A stretch of DNA of 64,000 nt from Pseudorasbora parva (lineage: Eukaryota; Chordata; Actinopteri; Cypriniformes; Gobionidae), in NCBI RefSeq assembly GCF_024679245.1, contig NC_090182.1, positions 37,051,547-37,115,546 on the forward strand, given 5' to 3'. Position 1 is the stretch's first letter. Every line of letters begins with the position of its first letter. Below are positions 13,654 through 24,021 of the stretch, in pieces. The notes below the pieces were generated by a model. The model was not told the DNA's origin and made no database searches. It was given only the letters and a program-made list of their open reading frames with translations. The position numbers and the translations under genes are program-made.

Positions 13654-13818
13654 TTTTTAGCCATAATTTAAGACAAATGATTAAAATTAAATTTTCTTTG
13701 CAGCGAAAAATCTGAAAACTTCACATGGCTTTAATTTGCCTTTGCATGAAAGTCAAAGCTAAATCAACAAATAACTTTTAAAGAGCTTTTATCTGCGCAT
13801 AAAAAGATATATTCTCAG

Positions 13819-14056
13819 AGAAAAAGTTTTGTATTCTGGTCACACATCTCGTCCTGATTATTATGACAGACTGCTGACTGCTGTCACTGCGGAGTTCAGG
13901 AGGTGGCCACTCTCTTCACAGATTTCATCAAAATCCATCAGCATCCAAATTCAACAAAATTTAATTCAGTTAAAAAACAAATATCCAGACGTGTGCTTCA
14001 GGGAGTATATGAGGAAAGCTGCATCTGTCTATGAGAAGATTCAGACATTTGTATGA
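13819..14056 (+). CDS. Possible terminal host exon, unrecognised protein
   Basis: After the possible acceptor TTCTCAG (AG at 13817-13818), one frame stays open for 78 codons to a TGA at 14054-14056. It contains SGHTSRPDYYDRLLTAVTAE, then FRRWPLSSQ, and ends EYMRKAASVYEKIQTFV. The absence of low complexity, the balanced amino-acid composition and the lack of similarity to transposon proteins I know make a real 3'-terminal exon possible. No upstream exon was found. There is no ATG at the ORF start, so it would need splicing. I do not recognise the family; a chance ORF is the alternative. Confidence 0.35.
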
Positions 14057-15890
14057 AGAGAAGACAGGTTCATATCACTCTGACACTCTCTTCCCTTCTT
14101 CCTATAAAATGTTGCTATTAGTTTTCAATCCCTGCCTTTTTCTCCCACACCCTTGACTCCTCTCATCCTCAGAGAAACGATCTGGAGGGAGAGACCTGCC
14201 ATTTTGAGTGACAACCCCAGATAATGAAAGTGACAACTGCTATCTGTGTATATCTATTCGCTTTAATGTGGTGGAAATGAAGTCTACCTTGACTTAGCGG
14301 TATAGACTTGTAACTCGTTCAAAGAAGATGAGGCCTCTTCATCTGCACATGCATGTGGCACTAATGCTAACTGAGTGCATGTAGCATGATACTTTCTACA
14401 GCGTGAAAGTATCAAGTAATCAAAGTGTATTGAGGGTCAGTGGCGTGCACAAACATCCATGGGGGCACGTGTTAATGGTGTTAGCTGAAAACTGCAGACA
14501 GGAACCGTAAGTTGAGTTATATCACTCAATACACAGTTTTGTCCTGAAAGGCCAAGCGATACATATAATGACTAATACCAATAAATAATATGAATGAATA
14601 AGAAAAAATGAATGAACACTGTTAATGAAATAAAAATAGAATGAAAACATCACCTCTAAAGATTACGGACACACAGCAGTTATTGTACATAGTATTAAAA
14701 AGAACTGTTTAACCGTGTGTACATCTGTAATCCGAGCTGACTTCTTTTTTTTTTTTGAAAATATTTTCACCGGGCTGGCCATATGAGGGCTATTAAAGGA
14801 TTAGTTCACTTTAAAATGAAAATTGCCCCATGCTTTACTATGAATTAATATACATACACTGATACATTGAGTTTGATGCTCAAACTCTCAAAAAAGAGAG
14901 CAGAGAGTTTGTCCTTTAGGGCTACTGTAGAAACATGACCGCGCAAAATGGCTACCCACAGTGTATTTAGATAGAAATGGCTCTTTCTAAGGTAAAATAA
15001 ACATAACAGTTCATTATGTAAGGTCTTTATACACCATTAAAAACATAGTTATTTATTATATTGCATGTCTGTCGATATTTGCTCCTAAATATTACACAAT
15101 GCACTTTAATCAGTCTATTTTTTCTGGTAAGCAATGAGGCGCATTTCGACCCATCCTCGGTTCTGGCATTCTCAGTCGGAAACAGCAGGCTTTTGAGCTA
15201 CCAGTTGAGTTTGCTCAATCTCCTCGTTGGAACGCCGAAGGGATTCTTCTGCCTCTGCCAGGGTTAGACGCACACCTGGTGTGAACTCAGGGAGTTCCAC
15301 TTTTCGACAGTGTGCTTAGAGTACCAATGTATCTCATTTCTCATTTAGACATTCTGGATTGGTAGAATGGATATAACTGCTTTTACCTGTGAATGGAGAC
15401 ATTTTGTTAGAAACAGCTTATTTACTCATCACCCAGTAGATACTTTTTAGGTGACCTCTGAAAAATTCAAGTGGGTTGAGGGTTGTCTATACTAGCCTGG
15501 TCTTACCAGACTCTAGTACATTTCATTTGTACATAGAGTCTGGTCACTTTCCATTTAAAGGGTGATTCTGAAATCCACTGCTACTTCAAAATACCTGTAT
15601 ATAGTAATTCAATTCATAATCAAAACCTTTATCAATATTTATCTTCCTATATTATTATGATTCTTTCTATTTATGATTTTGCATTTAGTTTCTTGTTTTC
15701 TAAAGTGTATATTTGGTCTCTGAGGAGTAACTGAGGGTCTGGCCTAGGGATGTGTGATGTGTCACAAATTACTTGATAGAAACAAGGTGTTGTGTGTTTG
15801 GATTTTTGAGGCATCACACACCCTTAACATGTCAGGAGTGCAGTAACAGGGTTTGCTCACTTAGCCCAGCTTCCAGATATGAAATCTGGA
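14057..15890. other. No gene seen; fragments of dispersed repeats
   Basis: 14795-14830 has the AGGATTAGTTCACTTTAAAA start of a common fish miniature repeat. 15500-15545 is a small hairpin (ACCAGACTCTAGTAC / GTACATAGAGTCTGGT). The ORF at 15061-15267 shows no recognisable domain. Confidence 0.4.
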
Positions 15891-15908
15891 ATTCCCTTTC
15901 GGGGAACT

Positions 15909-16064
15909 CGAGCTGCGTCGAAACGCTGTGAGAACGCCTCTGCGTTAATGCGTCGTGAAGCGCGTGTAGAACCATTCCATCCGAAGATCGATCGATCGTC
16001 GGCGTGATGACGTCATCGACCGGAAGCTATAAAGCGTCCATGAAAACAAACAGGAACTAGCTTC
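15909..16064 (+). repeat. DIRS B left inverted terminal repeat
   Basis: Begins CTGCGTCGAAACGCTGTGAG. Its reverse complement recurs at 20731-20880 with a few mismatches (for example a TTTTTT change in the GATCGATC stretch). It contains the promoter-like block. Confidence 0.9.
16008..16033 (+). promoter_or_regulatory. DIRS B promoter-like block: CRE plus TATA
   Basis: The palindromic CRE core TGACGTCA lies at 16008-16015 and TATAAA at 16028-16033, 12 nt apart and about 165 nt upstream of the gag ATG. The same pair is conserved in copies A and D, while C and E keep partial versions. A role in element transcription is inferred. Confidence 0.55.
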
Positions 16065-16196
16065 TGTGCCTTCAGTAAGCAATCTGTGTGAACCTGTCTG
16101 TCTATTTGGTGTTTTTGTCTGTCTATATAGAAGATTTTTCCACCCTTTTGTTAAATATTTCATTATATTAACAAAAAAAGAGAAAATAAGATCGAT

Positions 16197-17636
16197 ATGG
16201 CGAGTGAAAGCAAGCAGTTTAAGAGGTGTGTTCATCCCTGCCCACGTTACATCACGGGTGGGGATACACACGCTCTTTGTGTTGCCTGCTTGGGAGCGCA
16301 GCATGCCCAGGCAGCCCTCGAGGGGGCTGCTTGCGAGCATTGTGAAAGGCTTCCTTTGAGAACGCTGCACTCCCGCCGGGCACTCTTCGAGGAGGGTGCC
16401 TTGGCTCATGTTCCCCGCGCCTCTGGTCCCGCTGCTGCCGAGGCAGAGCAGAGGCTTCAGTCGTGGGGTTCACAATTGGACCTTGCAGAGGGGTTTGAGA
16501 CGGGCACTGCCTAATCTCTGCCCTCACCTGCACCGTCCAGCGGCTCTTCTCGGGGCTTGGAAGCACGCGTTGCGGTTTCTTCCCCCCCAAGAGAGTCGCC
16601 GGTGCTCCAACTATCCAGCTCCGAGGAGGTGGACGTTGAAAGCATCGCGACTGAAGATTCGCCACTTCAGTCCCCTGCGAGTGAGGAGCTCGCTGAGGTT
16701 CTGACGCGAACAGTGGCCAGATTAAACATTGACTGGCCCGCTGAAAGATCTGAGGCAGGAAAGAAAATAACTAGTAAGCTAGATGAAAGATTCCTGCCGT
16801 TCTTCCATGACTTGCACACCGAGGTGGCGAGATCATGGAAGAGACTGTCATCATATAGAGTTTTCAGCCCTCAGACTTCGGTCTATAGTAACATCTCAGG
16901 GCTGAAACAATACGGTTATGGGGCGATGCCAAAGGTTGAAGAGACGCTCGCGAGCCATCTCTCGCCTTCCTCGGCATCGTCCCTGAAGGCCCCGACTTTG
17001 CCCACCAAACCCCTTAAAACAACATCGGCATTGGTGGGCAAAGCGTACTCGGCAGCAGGTCAGGCTGCTGCATGCCTGCACACGATGGCAATTATGCAGG
17101 CGTATCAGGCTGACCTGCTCAGGGACCTAGATGGACGAGATGAAGTGGGGGGAGATATTATAAATGAGCTTCGCCAATCAGCAGATTTCGCTCTCCGGTC
17201 CACCAAGGTGACGGCCAGATGTGTGGGCCGCTCTATGGCAGCCATGGTGGCCACGGAGAGGCATTTGTGGCTCAACCCCACAGAAATCAAGGAGATGGAG
17301 AAAATCTTCTTGCTAGATGCGCCGCTGTCTCCTGGGGGCCTCTTTGGTGACGCAGTACACACTGTCACCGAGAGGTTTCAGGAGTCAAAGAAGCAAGCTG
17401 CGGCACTGAAGCAGTTTCTCCCTAACCGGGTCCAGGTCCCTGGGGCTGCTGCAGAGAAGCAGCCCAAGCCGAGTGCGAGCTCCGCACACAGGGCTAAGCA
17501 GAAGCAGAGCGTCGCGACCCGAACTCCCCCTCAGCGCGGGGACGAGGGGCAGCGCTCTCAGGTGAGGTCTTCGAGGGGCAGGGCTGATCTGAGGACAGTC
17601 CTGATCGCCAAGAAGGCCTCGTCTAAGCGTTCCTGA
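16197..17636 (+). pseudogene. DIRS copy B gag (one in-frame stop)
   Basis: A frame of 480 codons from ATG 16197 (MASESKQFKRC) to TGA at 17634-17636, interrupted only by TAA at 16512-16514. At that place D reads CTA. The N-terminus has a Cys/His cluster: CVHPC, then CVACLGAQHA, then CEHC, likely metal-binding. The C-terminal piece (16557-17636, 359 codons) carries DWPAERSEAGKK, the block EETLASHLSPSSAS, AYSAAGQAAACLHTMAI and a basic tail (RGRADLRTVLIAKKASSKRS). Gag proteins package element RNA; for DIRS this role is inferred. It is followed immediately by the RT region. Confidence 0.85.
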
Positions 17637-17639
17637 CGC

Positions 17640-19517
17640 CAGAAGCGTCAGGACGCTGAGGTTGGTTCCCCCCGTAGGGAAACGGTGTTTACCCCTGCCA
17701 ACGGTACCCGTTTCCCTGCGGCGCCCTCTGGGGGCCGCACTGCCAACCCTGCCGCAATGCCGGGGCGCAGTCGGTCTCCACGGGCCACCCGAGGGGGGCT
17801 CCCGAGCAGTCAAGTCAGTTGTTCCCTGCCGGTTCGCGGCTTCAGGGCACTGTGCTTGCTGTTCAAAGTACACCAGAGGCCAGCCTCGAGAGGCTGGTTC
17901 CCTTAGTAGAGTTTCTAGACGAGTGGAAACGTCTGTCAAATATATCTCGTTGGGTCCTGCAGATAGTCGAAAGGGGGTACGCCATTCAATTCAAGAGGCG
18001 GCCACCAGTAAAATTCAGTGGTGTCCTACCCACAGAGGTGGGCCCGGAGCAGGCTCTGGTAATAGCACAGAAAGTAGAGACACTCCTGCGAAAGGGGGCT
18101 ATAGAGAGGGTTCCTCCTTCCGTCAGGGAGTCTGGGTTTTACAGCCGTTACTTCATCGTGCTGAAGAAGGATGGGGCTTGCGCCCGATATTAGATCTGCG
18201 CCTATTAAATCGCTCAGTGGCCACGCTCAAGTTCAAGATGCTCACACTCATACAGATTGTATCGCAGATCAAATCGGAGGATTGGTTTGTCACTATAGAC
18301 CTCAAAGATGCGTATTTTCATGTCTCCATCCTTCCACATCACAGAAAGTTTCTGAGGTTTGCCTTCGGGGGAGAGGCATACCAATATCTTGTAACCCCGC
18401 ACATTCACCAAGTGTGTGGATGCAGCTCTGGTGCCGTTGCATCTGCAGGGCATCCGCATACTGAATTACATCGACGACTGGCTGATCATAGCTCATACCG
18501 AACAGATGGCGTTTCAGCATCGAGATGCTGTTCTCGCACACATGTCGAAATTGGGGTTGAGGCTGAATGCCAAGAAGAGTGTACTTTCTCCGGCTCAGAG
18601 AACCACTTTTCTAGGCGTGAACTGGGATTTGGTAATTATGCGGGTGCAATTATCACCAACACGCATAGCATCGATCCTGGCAGCAGTCAAAGAACAGAAG
18701 CTAGACCGGGCCGTCACTGTAAAGCAGTTCCAGAAACTGTTAGGTCTCATGGCGGTAGCGTCCGACGTGATACCTTTTGGTCTGCTGAACATGAGGCCGC
18801 TACAGTGGTGGCTCAGAACAAAAGGGTTCTCCCCGAGGGGAAACCCGCTCCGCACGATCAAAGTCACGCGGCGATTCCTACGTGCTCTGGTGATGTGGAA
18901 AAACCCTGGGTTTCTGTCCCAGGGGCCCGTTTTGGGGGCTCATGTTCGTCGCGTAACGCTAACGACAGACGCCTCCCTCACATCCTCCTGTGGGCCCAAG
19001 GGAAACTGCTGTCCATCAGAGCAGTTTATATCCCAGGGGTCCTAAATCAGGAAGCAGACATCCTGTCGAGGCAGGGGCCGAGGCCCGCGGAATGGAGACT
19101 CCCCCCGAGTTGGTGGAGCTCCTATGGCAAAAGTATGGGAAAGCAGAGATAGACCTGTTTGCTTCGGCAGAGAATTCTTACTGTCCTCAGTGGTTGTCTC
19201 TGTCACATCCAGCCCCGCTGGGGTTGGATGCCATGGTACAGGAGTGGCCGAGGCTGCCCCTGTACGCATTTCCCCCGATTGTCTTGCTTCCAGGAGTTCT
19301 GGAGAGGGTACGCCGGGACGGGGCCCAGGTACTTCTAGTGGCTCCGTTCTGGCCTACCAGAGTATGGTTTTCGGACCTGATATCTCTCCTGGAAGGCTCT
19401 CCGATGGAGATTCGGACCAGGAGGGATCTGCTCTCTCAGGCGGGCGGGAGATTCCTGCACCCACGCCCAGAGTTGTGGAAACTGTGGGCCTGGCCTCTGA
19501 GGGGGCCAGGCTCATAG
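17640..19517 (+). pseudogene. DIRS copy B RT / RNase H / methyltransferase-like region (frameshifted)
   Basis: The reverse transcriptase starts in frame 2 (SLERLVPLVEFL, then ERVPPSVRESGFYSRYFIV, up to about 18172). It continues in frame 1 (GLRPILDLRLLNRSV; motif A FVTIDLKDAYFHVSI near 18290) and returns to frame 2 for motif C (LNYIDDWL, about 18465). Some 20 nt seem deleted near 18390. RNase H begins LTTDASLT (about 18958), then jumps to WAQGKLLSIRAVYIPG, losing its Glu and second Asp. Frame 3 carries METPPELVELLW, DLFASAENSYCP and YAFPPIVLLPG (19092-19517), which matches in position the Dam-like methyltransferase domain described for DIRS elements. Non-functional. Confidence 0.87.
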
Positions 19518-20518
19518 AGGAAGGTCTCTCGGCCGAGGTCGTGGAGACCATCCTTCACTCCAGAGCTCCATCCACGAGGAAGCTGTACGCTCTGAAATGG
19601 AAACTTTTCTCAGCATGGTGCAGAGAACGCCAGTGGGACCCAGTTAACTGCCTGGTTGGTACAGTGCTGGAGTTCCTGCAGGCAAGGTTCTCGGCAGGGT
19701 TGACCCCCTCCACAATAAAGGTGTACGTGGCGGCCTTGGGTGCCTTCCACGTCCCTTTGGGTGGAGTGTCTTTGGGAAGACACCCTCTGATTACACGCTT
19801 CCTCCCAGGTACTTTAAGGTTGAGGCCGGCTATGCACTCGAGGGTCCCAGCATGGGACTTGGCCACTGTTTTGAGGGGCTTGTCCGGGCCGCCGTTCGAA
19901 CCCTTAGAGGAGGTTTCGGACAAGTTCCTCACCCTAAAAACTATCTTTCTTTTGGCCATATCGTCTCTCAAAAGAATAGGAGATATTCAGTCCCTGTCAG
20001 AAGGGCCCTCATGTCTAGAGTTTGCGCTGGGGATGGTGAAGGCCTTTCTACATCCCAGGCCGGGTTACGTCCCCAAGGTTCCTACGAGCCCACGGGGCCC
20101 CATTACTCTCCAAGCCTTCTGTCCTTCTCCGTTCACGACGTCAGACCAGGAAAGATTAAATCTGCTGTGCCCTGTTAGGGTGTTAGATACATATGTCCAC
20201 AGAGCTGCCCTGTGGAGAAAGACCAATCAGTTATTCGTCTGTTTCAGACCCCCTAAGAAAGGGGCTCCAGTATCCAAGCAGAGAATGAGCAAGTGGGTGG
20301 TCGAGGCCATCTCACTTGCTTACGAGGCGGCCGGGCAGCCATCTCCACTGACTGTCCGGGCGCATTCTACCAGGGGTATGGTAGCTTCTAAAGCACTTTT
20401 GTCGGGGGCTTCCCTCCATGATATCTGCAATGCGGCCAGCTGGTCGTCTCCGCTAACCTTCGTCAGGTTCTACGAGTTAGATCTGGCATCTACTGTTGGG
20501 GGGCAGGTACTCTCGTAA
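19124..20518 (+). CDS. DIRS copy B tyrosine recombinase (intact ORF)
   Basis: An open frame of 464 codons. Conserved recombinase sequence starts about residue 115 (ETVGLASEGARL), with the core-binding segment RAPSTRKLYALKWKLF and LTPSTIKVYVAALGAFH. Catalytic residues of the tyrosine recombinase family are all present: Arg about 284 (SLKRIGDIQSL), His414-x-x-Arg417 (RAHSTRG), Trp440 and nucleophile Tyr450 (FVRFYELDL). The enzyme would integrate the circular DNA intermediate of the element without target duplication. The first ~115 codons overlap the end of the upstream RT-region ORF in another frame, so the true start is probably internal. It is the only YR in the window with no visible lesion. 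Confidence 0.9.
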   Translation: MAKVWESRDRPVCFGREFLLSSVVVSVTSSPAGVGCHGTGVAEAAPVRISPDCLASRSSGEGTPGRGPGTSSGSVLAYQSMVFGPDISPGRLSDGDSDQEGSALSGGREIPAPTPRVVETVGLASEGARLIEEGLSAEVVETILHSRAPSTRKLYALKWKLFSAWCRERQWDPVNCLVGTVLEFLQARFSAGLTPSTIKVYVAALGAFHVPLGGVSLGRHPLITRFLPGTLRLRPAMHSRVPAWDLATVLRGLSGPPFEPLEEVSDKFLTLKTIFLLAISSLKRIGDIQSLSEGPSCLEFALGMVKAFLHPRPGYVPKVPTSPRGPITLQAFCPSPFTTSDQERLNLLCPVRVLDTYVHRAALWRKTNQLFVCFRPPKKGAPVSKQRMSKWVVEAISLAYEAAGQPSPLTVRAHSTRGMVASKALLSGASLHDICNAASWSSPLTFVRFYELDLASTVGGQVLS

Positions 20519-20578
20519 CCGTGTGCGCTTCGGCTTCACACATACGAGACACTTGGTCCTATAGCGATGTGGGTATAA

Positions 20579-20678
20579 GCGTTCTCACAGCGTTTCGACG
20601 CAGCTCGAGTTCCCCGAAAGGGAACGTCTCGGTTACGTATGTAACCCTAGTTCCCTGAGGGAACGAGACGCTGCGTCG
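20579..20678. repeat. DIRS B internal complementary region (ICR)
   Basis: Two abutting parts. 20579-20624 is the reverse complement of the element's left terminus (15891-15936). 20625-20678 is the reverse complement of its right terminus (20873-20926). The join reads GGGAACGTCTC, exactly the complement of a right-end-to-left-end circle junction (GAGAC-GTT-CCC). This is the diagnostic feature of DIRS retrotransposons, used as template to complete the ends during circle formation. Confidence 0.92.
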
Positions 20679-20730
20679 CTCTGCCATACTCCCGGCGTGT
20701 CCGTGATCACTTACTTCAGGCTTTATCAGA

Positions 20731-20928
20731 AGTTAGTTCCTGTTTGTTTTCACGGACGCTTTATAGCTTCTGGTCGATGACGTCATCACGCCGACGATCG
20801 ATCTTTTTTCCGATGGAATGGTTCTACAGGCGCTTCACAACTCATTAACGCAGAGGCGTTCTCACAGCGTTTCGACGCAGCGTCTCGTTCCCTCAGGGAA
20901 CTAGGGTTACATACGTAACTGAGACGTT
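20731..20928. repeat. DIRS B right inverted terminal repeat plus unpaired tip
   Basis: 20731-20880 pairs with the left repeat. 20881-20928 (CGTCTCGTTCCCTCAGGG... to GAGACGTT) is a right-end-only tip that is complementary to the second half of the ICR. Confidence 0.9.
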
Positions 20929-21426
20929 TTCTACGTATTACTACGTATTGCAAACATAACTTCACTGACAATAATCTACAATAATCTACATGGGTGTCAT
21001 TTAAATATCAAAAGTCCAGTTTGTTGTATGCATGTTACGTTATGCAGTTACGCAGGGAACTCCATCTCGCCTAGGGCAAGAGCTAGAGTCGGCCAACAAA
21101 CTGGTGCTCGCGGACAAACATCCGGGGCTTTTCAAATGCTACCCTCTATCCTAACACTACACTAATTTTTTTCACATTTAATGCGATGTGTTTGTTTGGT
21201 TGGCAGACCAAAAAACATGGTGAGTGCAAAAACCTTTGCGGCTGGTCCGTTGTGGGGAGAAAATCCTATTTTTTTTACTTGTGGCGGATCGGCCGCTCTG
21301 TGTATTTCCTTCACCTAATCAGTCAGTACCTGTACCTAGGAAACTCCTCACAAATCATCAAATTATATGTGTAAAATGTCTGTGTAAGTGCTGTCTAATT
21401 TTATTTGAAGGTGCCTACTGAAAGAA

Positions 21427-21526
21427 GTAGGAGGCAATGTAGTTTGAGACTCTCAGTATGTGATATTCTGAACTCTTATTATTTAACTATGGCAAGGTTA
21501 ATTTAATTTTTCATTCTAGGGCACCT
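21427..21526. repeat. Right end of a Kolobok-like TTAA element
   Basis: GGAGGCAATG...GAACTCTTATTATTT and CATTCTAGGGCACCT are shared with 50085-50181. The end is followed by TTAA (21527-21530). The matching left end (AGGTGCCCTAGAAT) was not found to the left, so this copy is truncated. Confidence 0.6.
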
Positions 21527-21539
21527 TTAATTTTCATGT

Positions 21540-21890
21540 TATTCCGCACGTTTGAGCTTCCTCAAGAACCCATGAGGAGGTTCGTTCTCGTGTTATTTAG
21601 CACATTTGAGCTTTAACAAGAGCCAATGAGGTTAATTTTCATGATACTCAGCACATTTGAGCTTCCTCAAGAACCAATGAGGTTAATTCTCGTGTTAAGC
21701 AGCACATTTGAGCTTCAACAAGAACCAATGAGGTTCATTCTCATGTTACTCAGCACATTTGAGCTTCCTCAAGAACCATGAGATTTTTTCTTGTGTTACT
21801 CAGCACGTTTGAGCTTCCTCAAAAACCAGTGAGGTTAATTATCATGTTATGGATTATGTTTGAGCTTCCTTAAGAACCAATGGAACTTCA
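21540..21890. repeat. Minisatellite, 51-bp unit, about 7 copies
   Basis: The motif TTTGAGCTTCCTCAAGAACC recurs with start-to-start spacings of 54, 51, 51, 51, 50 and 51 bp (starts at about 21551, 21605, 21656, 21707, 21758, 21808 and 21859). Units diverge by a few bases (for example TCAACAAG versus TCCTCAAG). No open frame runs through the array despite the multiple-of-three unit. Confidence 0.9.
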
Positions 21891-22842
21891 TTGAACCTGA
21901 ACATGAACTTATTCGGTGTTACTGTTTATTAAAATATAACAAATAAAAATGCAAATTGTATAAAAAGTGCATTACTGTTAAGCTAGTCTAAATTAGGAAG
22001 TATAATTGCAATAGTAAGTGCAATGGTGCAATAAATGTTAGGGTAGCTACATAGAAATCTTAAATAAACTGAGCCCAATGAACCTGTGACCATGTGACCT
22101 GCACTGGAGTATTCATTAATTATTTCAAGCCTCAGCCAGCACAAAACAGATTGGAAATAAAATTCCAATCTTTTTGTAAAATGCTTTTGCAGGTGCATCA
22201 GGTCACATCTCTCTGGGAGTGCTTATCTGTGTGGGTTCAGATAAGCCTGAAGGAAAATATTGTGTAATTTTGCTTACACATGTCTATAGTCTTTAGGTTC
22301 ACTTCCCCAGTGACAGATACAGAGTAACACTGCAAGTCACAATAGTAGGACAGAGGAGCAACTGATCCTTCTTTTAGCTGCATCATAATACTCACAAATG
22401 CTTGTACTCACAAATGCTTGCACCTGAAATCAACTATCATTTATATTATTTATACTGTGTGTTTATTGAAACCGACCAATCCATTATCTCAGACAAAAAA
22501 GTCACTGGTCGCTCTACCACTTGAATTGAACCTTTCTTGATGTTTAATTTCCCTGATCGTGCCAATGAATTCTCAAATGCTCAGGGCATCAAGATAAATT
22601 AACTAAAAGGATAGTTCACCCAAAAATAAAAATGATCTCATCATTAACTCACCCTCATGCAATCCCTGTATGATTTAGATAACACGAGCGAAAGTGAGTC
22701 CATATACTGTAATGACTTTGAATGTCTGCTGCTTATTTGATGCTTGACAAACCACACAGAAATCTTGACGGTAATCCATACAAACCCACTGGAGATGGGT
22801 TTGTATGGATGGGATTCTATATATATATTCTATATATATGGG

Positions 22843-22844
<2 letters not shown>
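21891..22844. other. No gene seen
   Basis: AT-rich sequence. 22606-22665 holds a fragment of a common fish miniature repeat (GGATAGTTCACCCAAAAATA). ACAAACCCA / TGGGTTTGT around 22780-22806 is a small inverted pair just before the TA tract. Confidence 0.4.

Positions 22845-22929
<85 letters not shown>
22845..22929. repeat. (TA)n microsatellite
   Basis: Long TA tract. Confidence 0.96.
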
Positions 22930-22937
<8 letters not shown>

Positions 22938-23504
22938 ATATTCTACTGTCATTAAAGAGTTCATGAGATAAATGTTGCAGTGTGTGTGCACTGTGAAGCT
23001 CACGTCAGAAGTTGGCATACTCATTCTCACTTATATTGCTTCAAGAACTGTGATTTTATGGTTTTTATTTTATTAACAATATATAGCACGTACAGATTCA
23101 TATATACTGCTCAAAAATTAAAGGAACATTTTAAAAACACATCAGTGGGTGAAAAATGTCTATGCTGAATAGCTATACTAATATGGACTGTGTAATTTGT
23201 TAGGAATGAAAGGATGCCACATCGTTTGATGGAAATGAAAATTATCAACCTACAGAAGACTAATTTCAAAGACACCCTGAAAATCAAAGTGAAAAAATTA
23301 TACATTAGGCTTGTCCATTTTGCTGAAATGTCATTGCAGAAACTCAAAATGGTAGTCAGTAGTTTATATGGCCCCCACATGCTTGTATGCATACCTGACA
23401 ATGTCGGGGCTTGTCCTAATGAGACAACAGATGATGTCCTGGAGTATTTCCTCCCAGATCTGGACCAGGGCATCACTGAGCTCCTGGACAGTCTGTGTTC
23501 ATGA

Positions 23505-24021
23505 GTTCATGTTTCGTGTGTAAAAAAACAGTATTTTCACACAATTTACTTATCTGTACAGCGCTGTTTCCTCTGTCCTAAAAACGGCCTGATGATTTCC
23601 TTGTTCTATAAAGTCCCTTCTTCAGAAGTTCTGATTGGGCCAGCGCTTCCCGTGTTGTGATTGGACAGCAGCTTAGCAGACTTTGCCCGGAAAGGTCCCG
23701 CCTCTTACCATAATGGGGAGATGCAAGCGCTGAATGCGCGCTCTTCTCCACGTGGGAGAGCAACAAGACCACGCCCTCTTTTTGTGTGTTCTTGTGGGTG
23801 GAGAGTTAGTCAACAAACGGTTCTAGTGACGTCATTACATCCCTACACTTCCTGCTGTAGTCCAAACCGGCCGTTCGCTGTAGGCTTTGAAAGGGAACTT
23901 CTGTTAAATAAAATATCTTGCTTGGCATTGAACTTTGAGCTTTATAATTTTACAGGTATTATTTATGCTCTAACAGCAACATTACACACTAACTAAAGTT
24001 TGAAAGATGGAATTGCGAAGA
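23505..24021. mobile_element. Miniature element inserted in the Tc1-like transposase
   Basis: About 0.5 kb of sequence separates two parts of one transposase. It contains GTGATTGGACAGCAGC, a GTGACGTCATTACATCCC CRE-like site (about 23826) and a tail (CAACATTACACACTAAC) that I recognise as a frequent fish non-autonomous repeat. Exact ends are uncertain. Confidence 0.45.

Larger units (their letters stand above)
15891..20928 (+). mobile_element. DIRS-type retrotransposon, copy B (full structure)
   Basis: A complete DIRS architecture of about 5.0 kb: left inverted terminal repeat, gag, RT/RNase H/methyltransferase region, tyrosine recombinase, internal complementary region, right inverted terminal repeat. 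The inverted repeats pair about 15909-16064 with 20731-20880. The right end continues about 48 nt beyond the paired part, as in other DIRS elements. No target-site duplication is visible, as expected for recombinase-mediated insertion. The left-end trinucleotide is ATT and the right-end trinucleotide GTT. Coding parts carry a gag stop, RT frameshifts and an RNase H deletion, while the recombinase ORF is intact. Confidence 0.95.

Noticed and set aside
17385..17939. 184-codon minus-strand ORF opposite DIRS B gag/RT
   Set aside because: Antisense shadow of a GC-rich coding region; the sense frame has recognisable domains.
19555..19971. Host gene encoding a phage-type integrase or recombinase
   Set aside because: The recombinase frames at 19.1, 37.0, 47.7 and 60.2 kb each lie in a recognisable DIRS framework.
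15891..20928. DIRS copies as LTR retrotransposons or retroviruses
   Set aside because: The termini are inverted, not direct; an ICR is present; a tyrosine recombinase replaces the DDE integrase; no target duplication, protease or envelope is seen.
21540..21890. CRISPR-like array of 51-bp units
   Set aside because: The whole unit repeats with drift; there are no unique spacers and the sequence is eukaryotic. It is a minisatellite.
23826..23841. Isolated GTGACGTCATTAC as a host promoter
   Set aside because: A lone CRE-like site within a miniature element and no nearby gene start; not enough to call a promoter.
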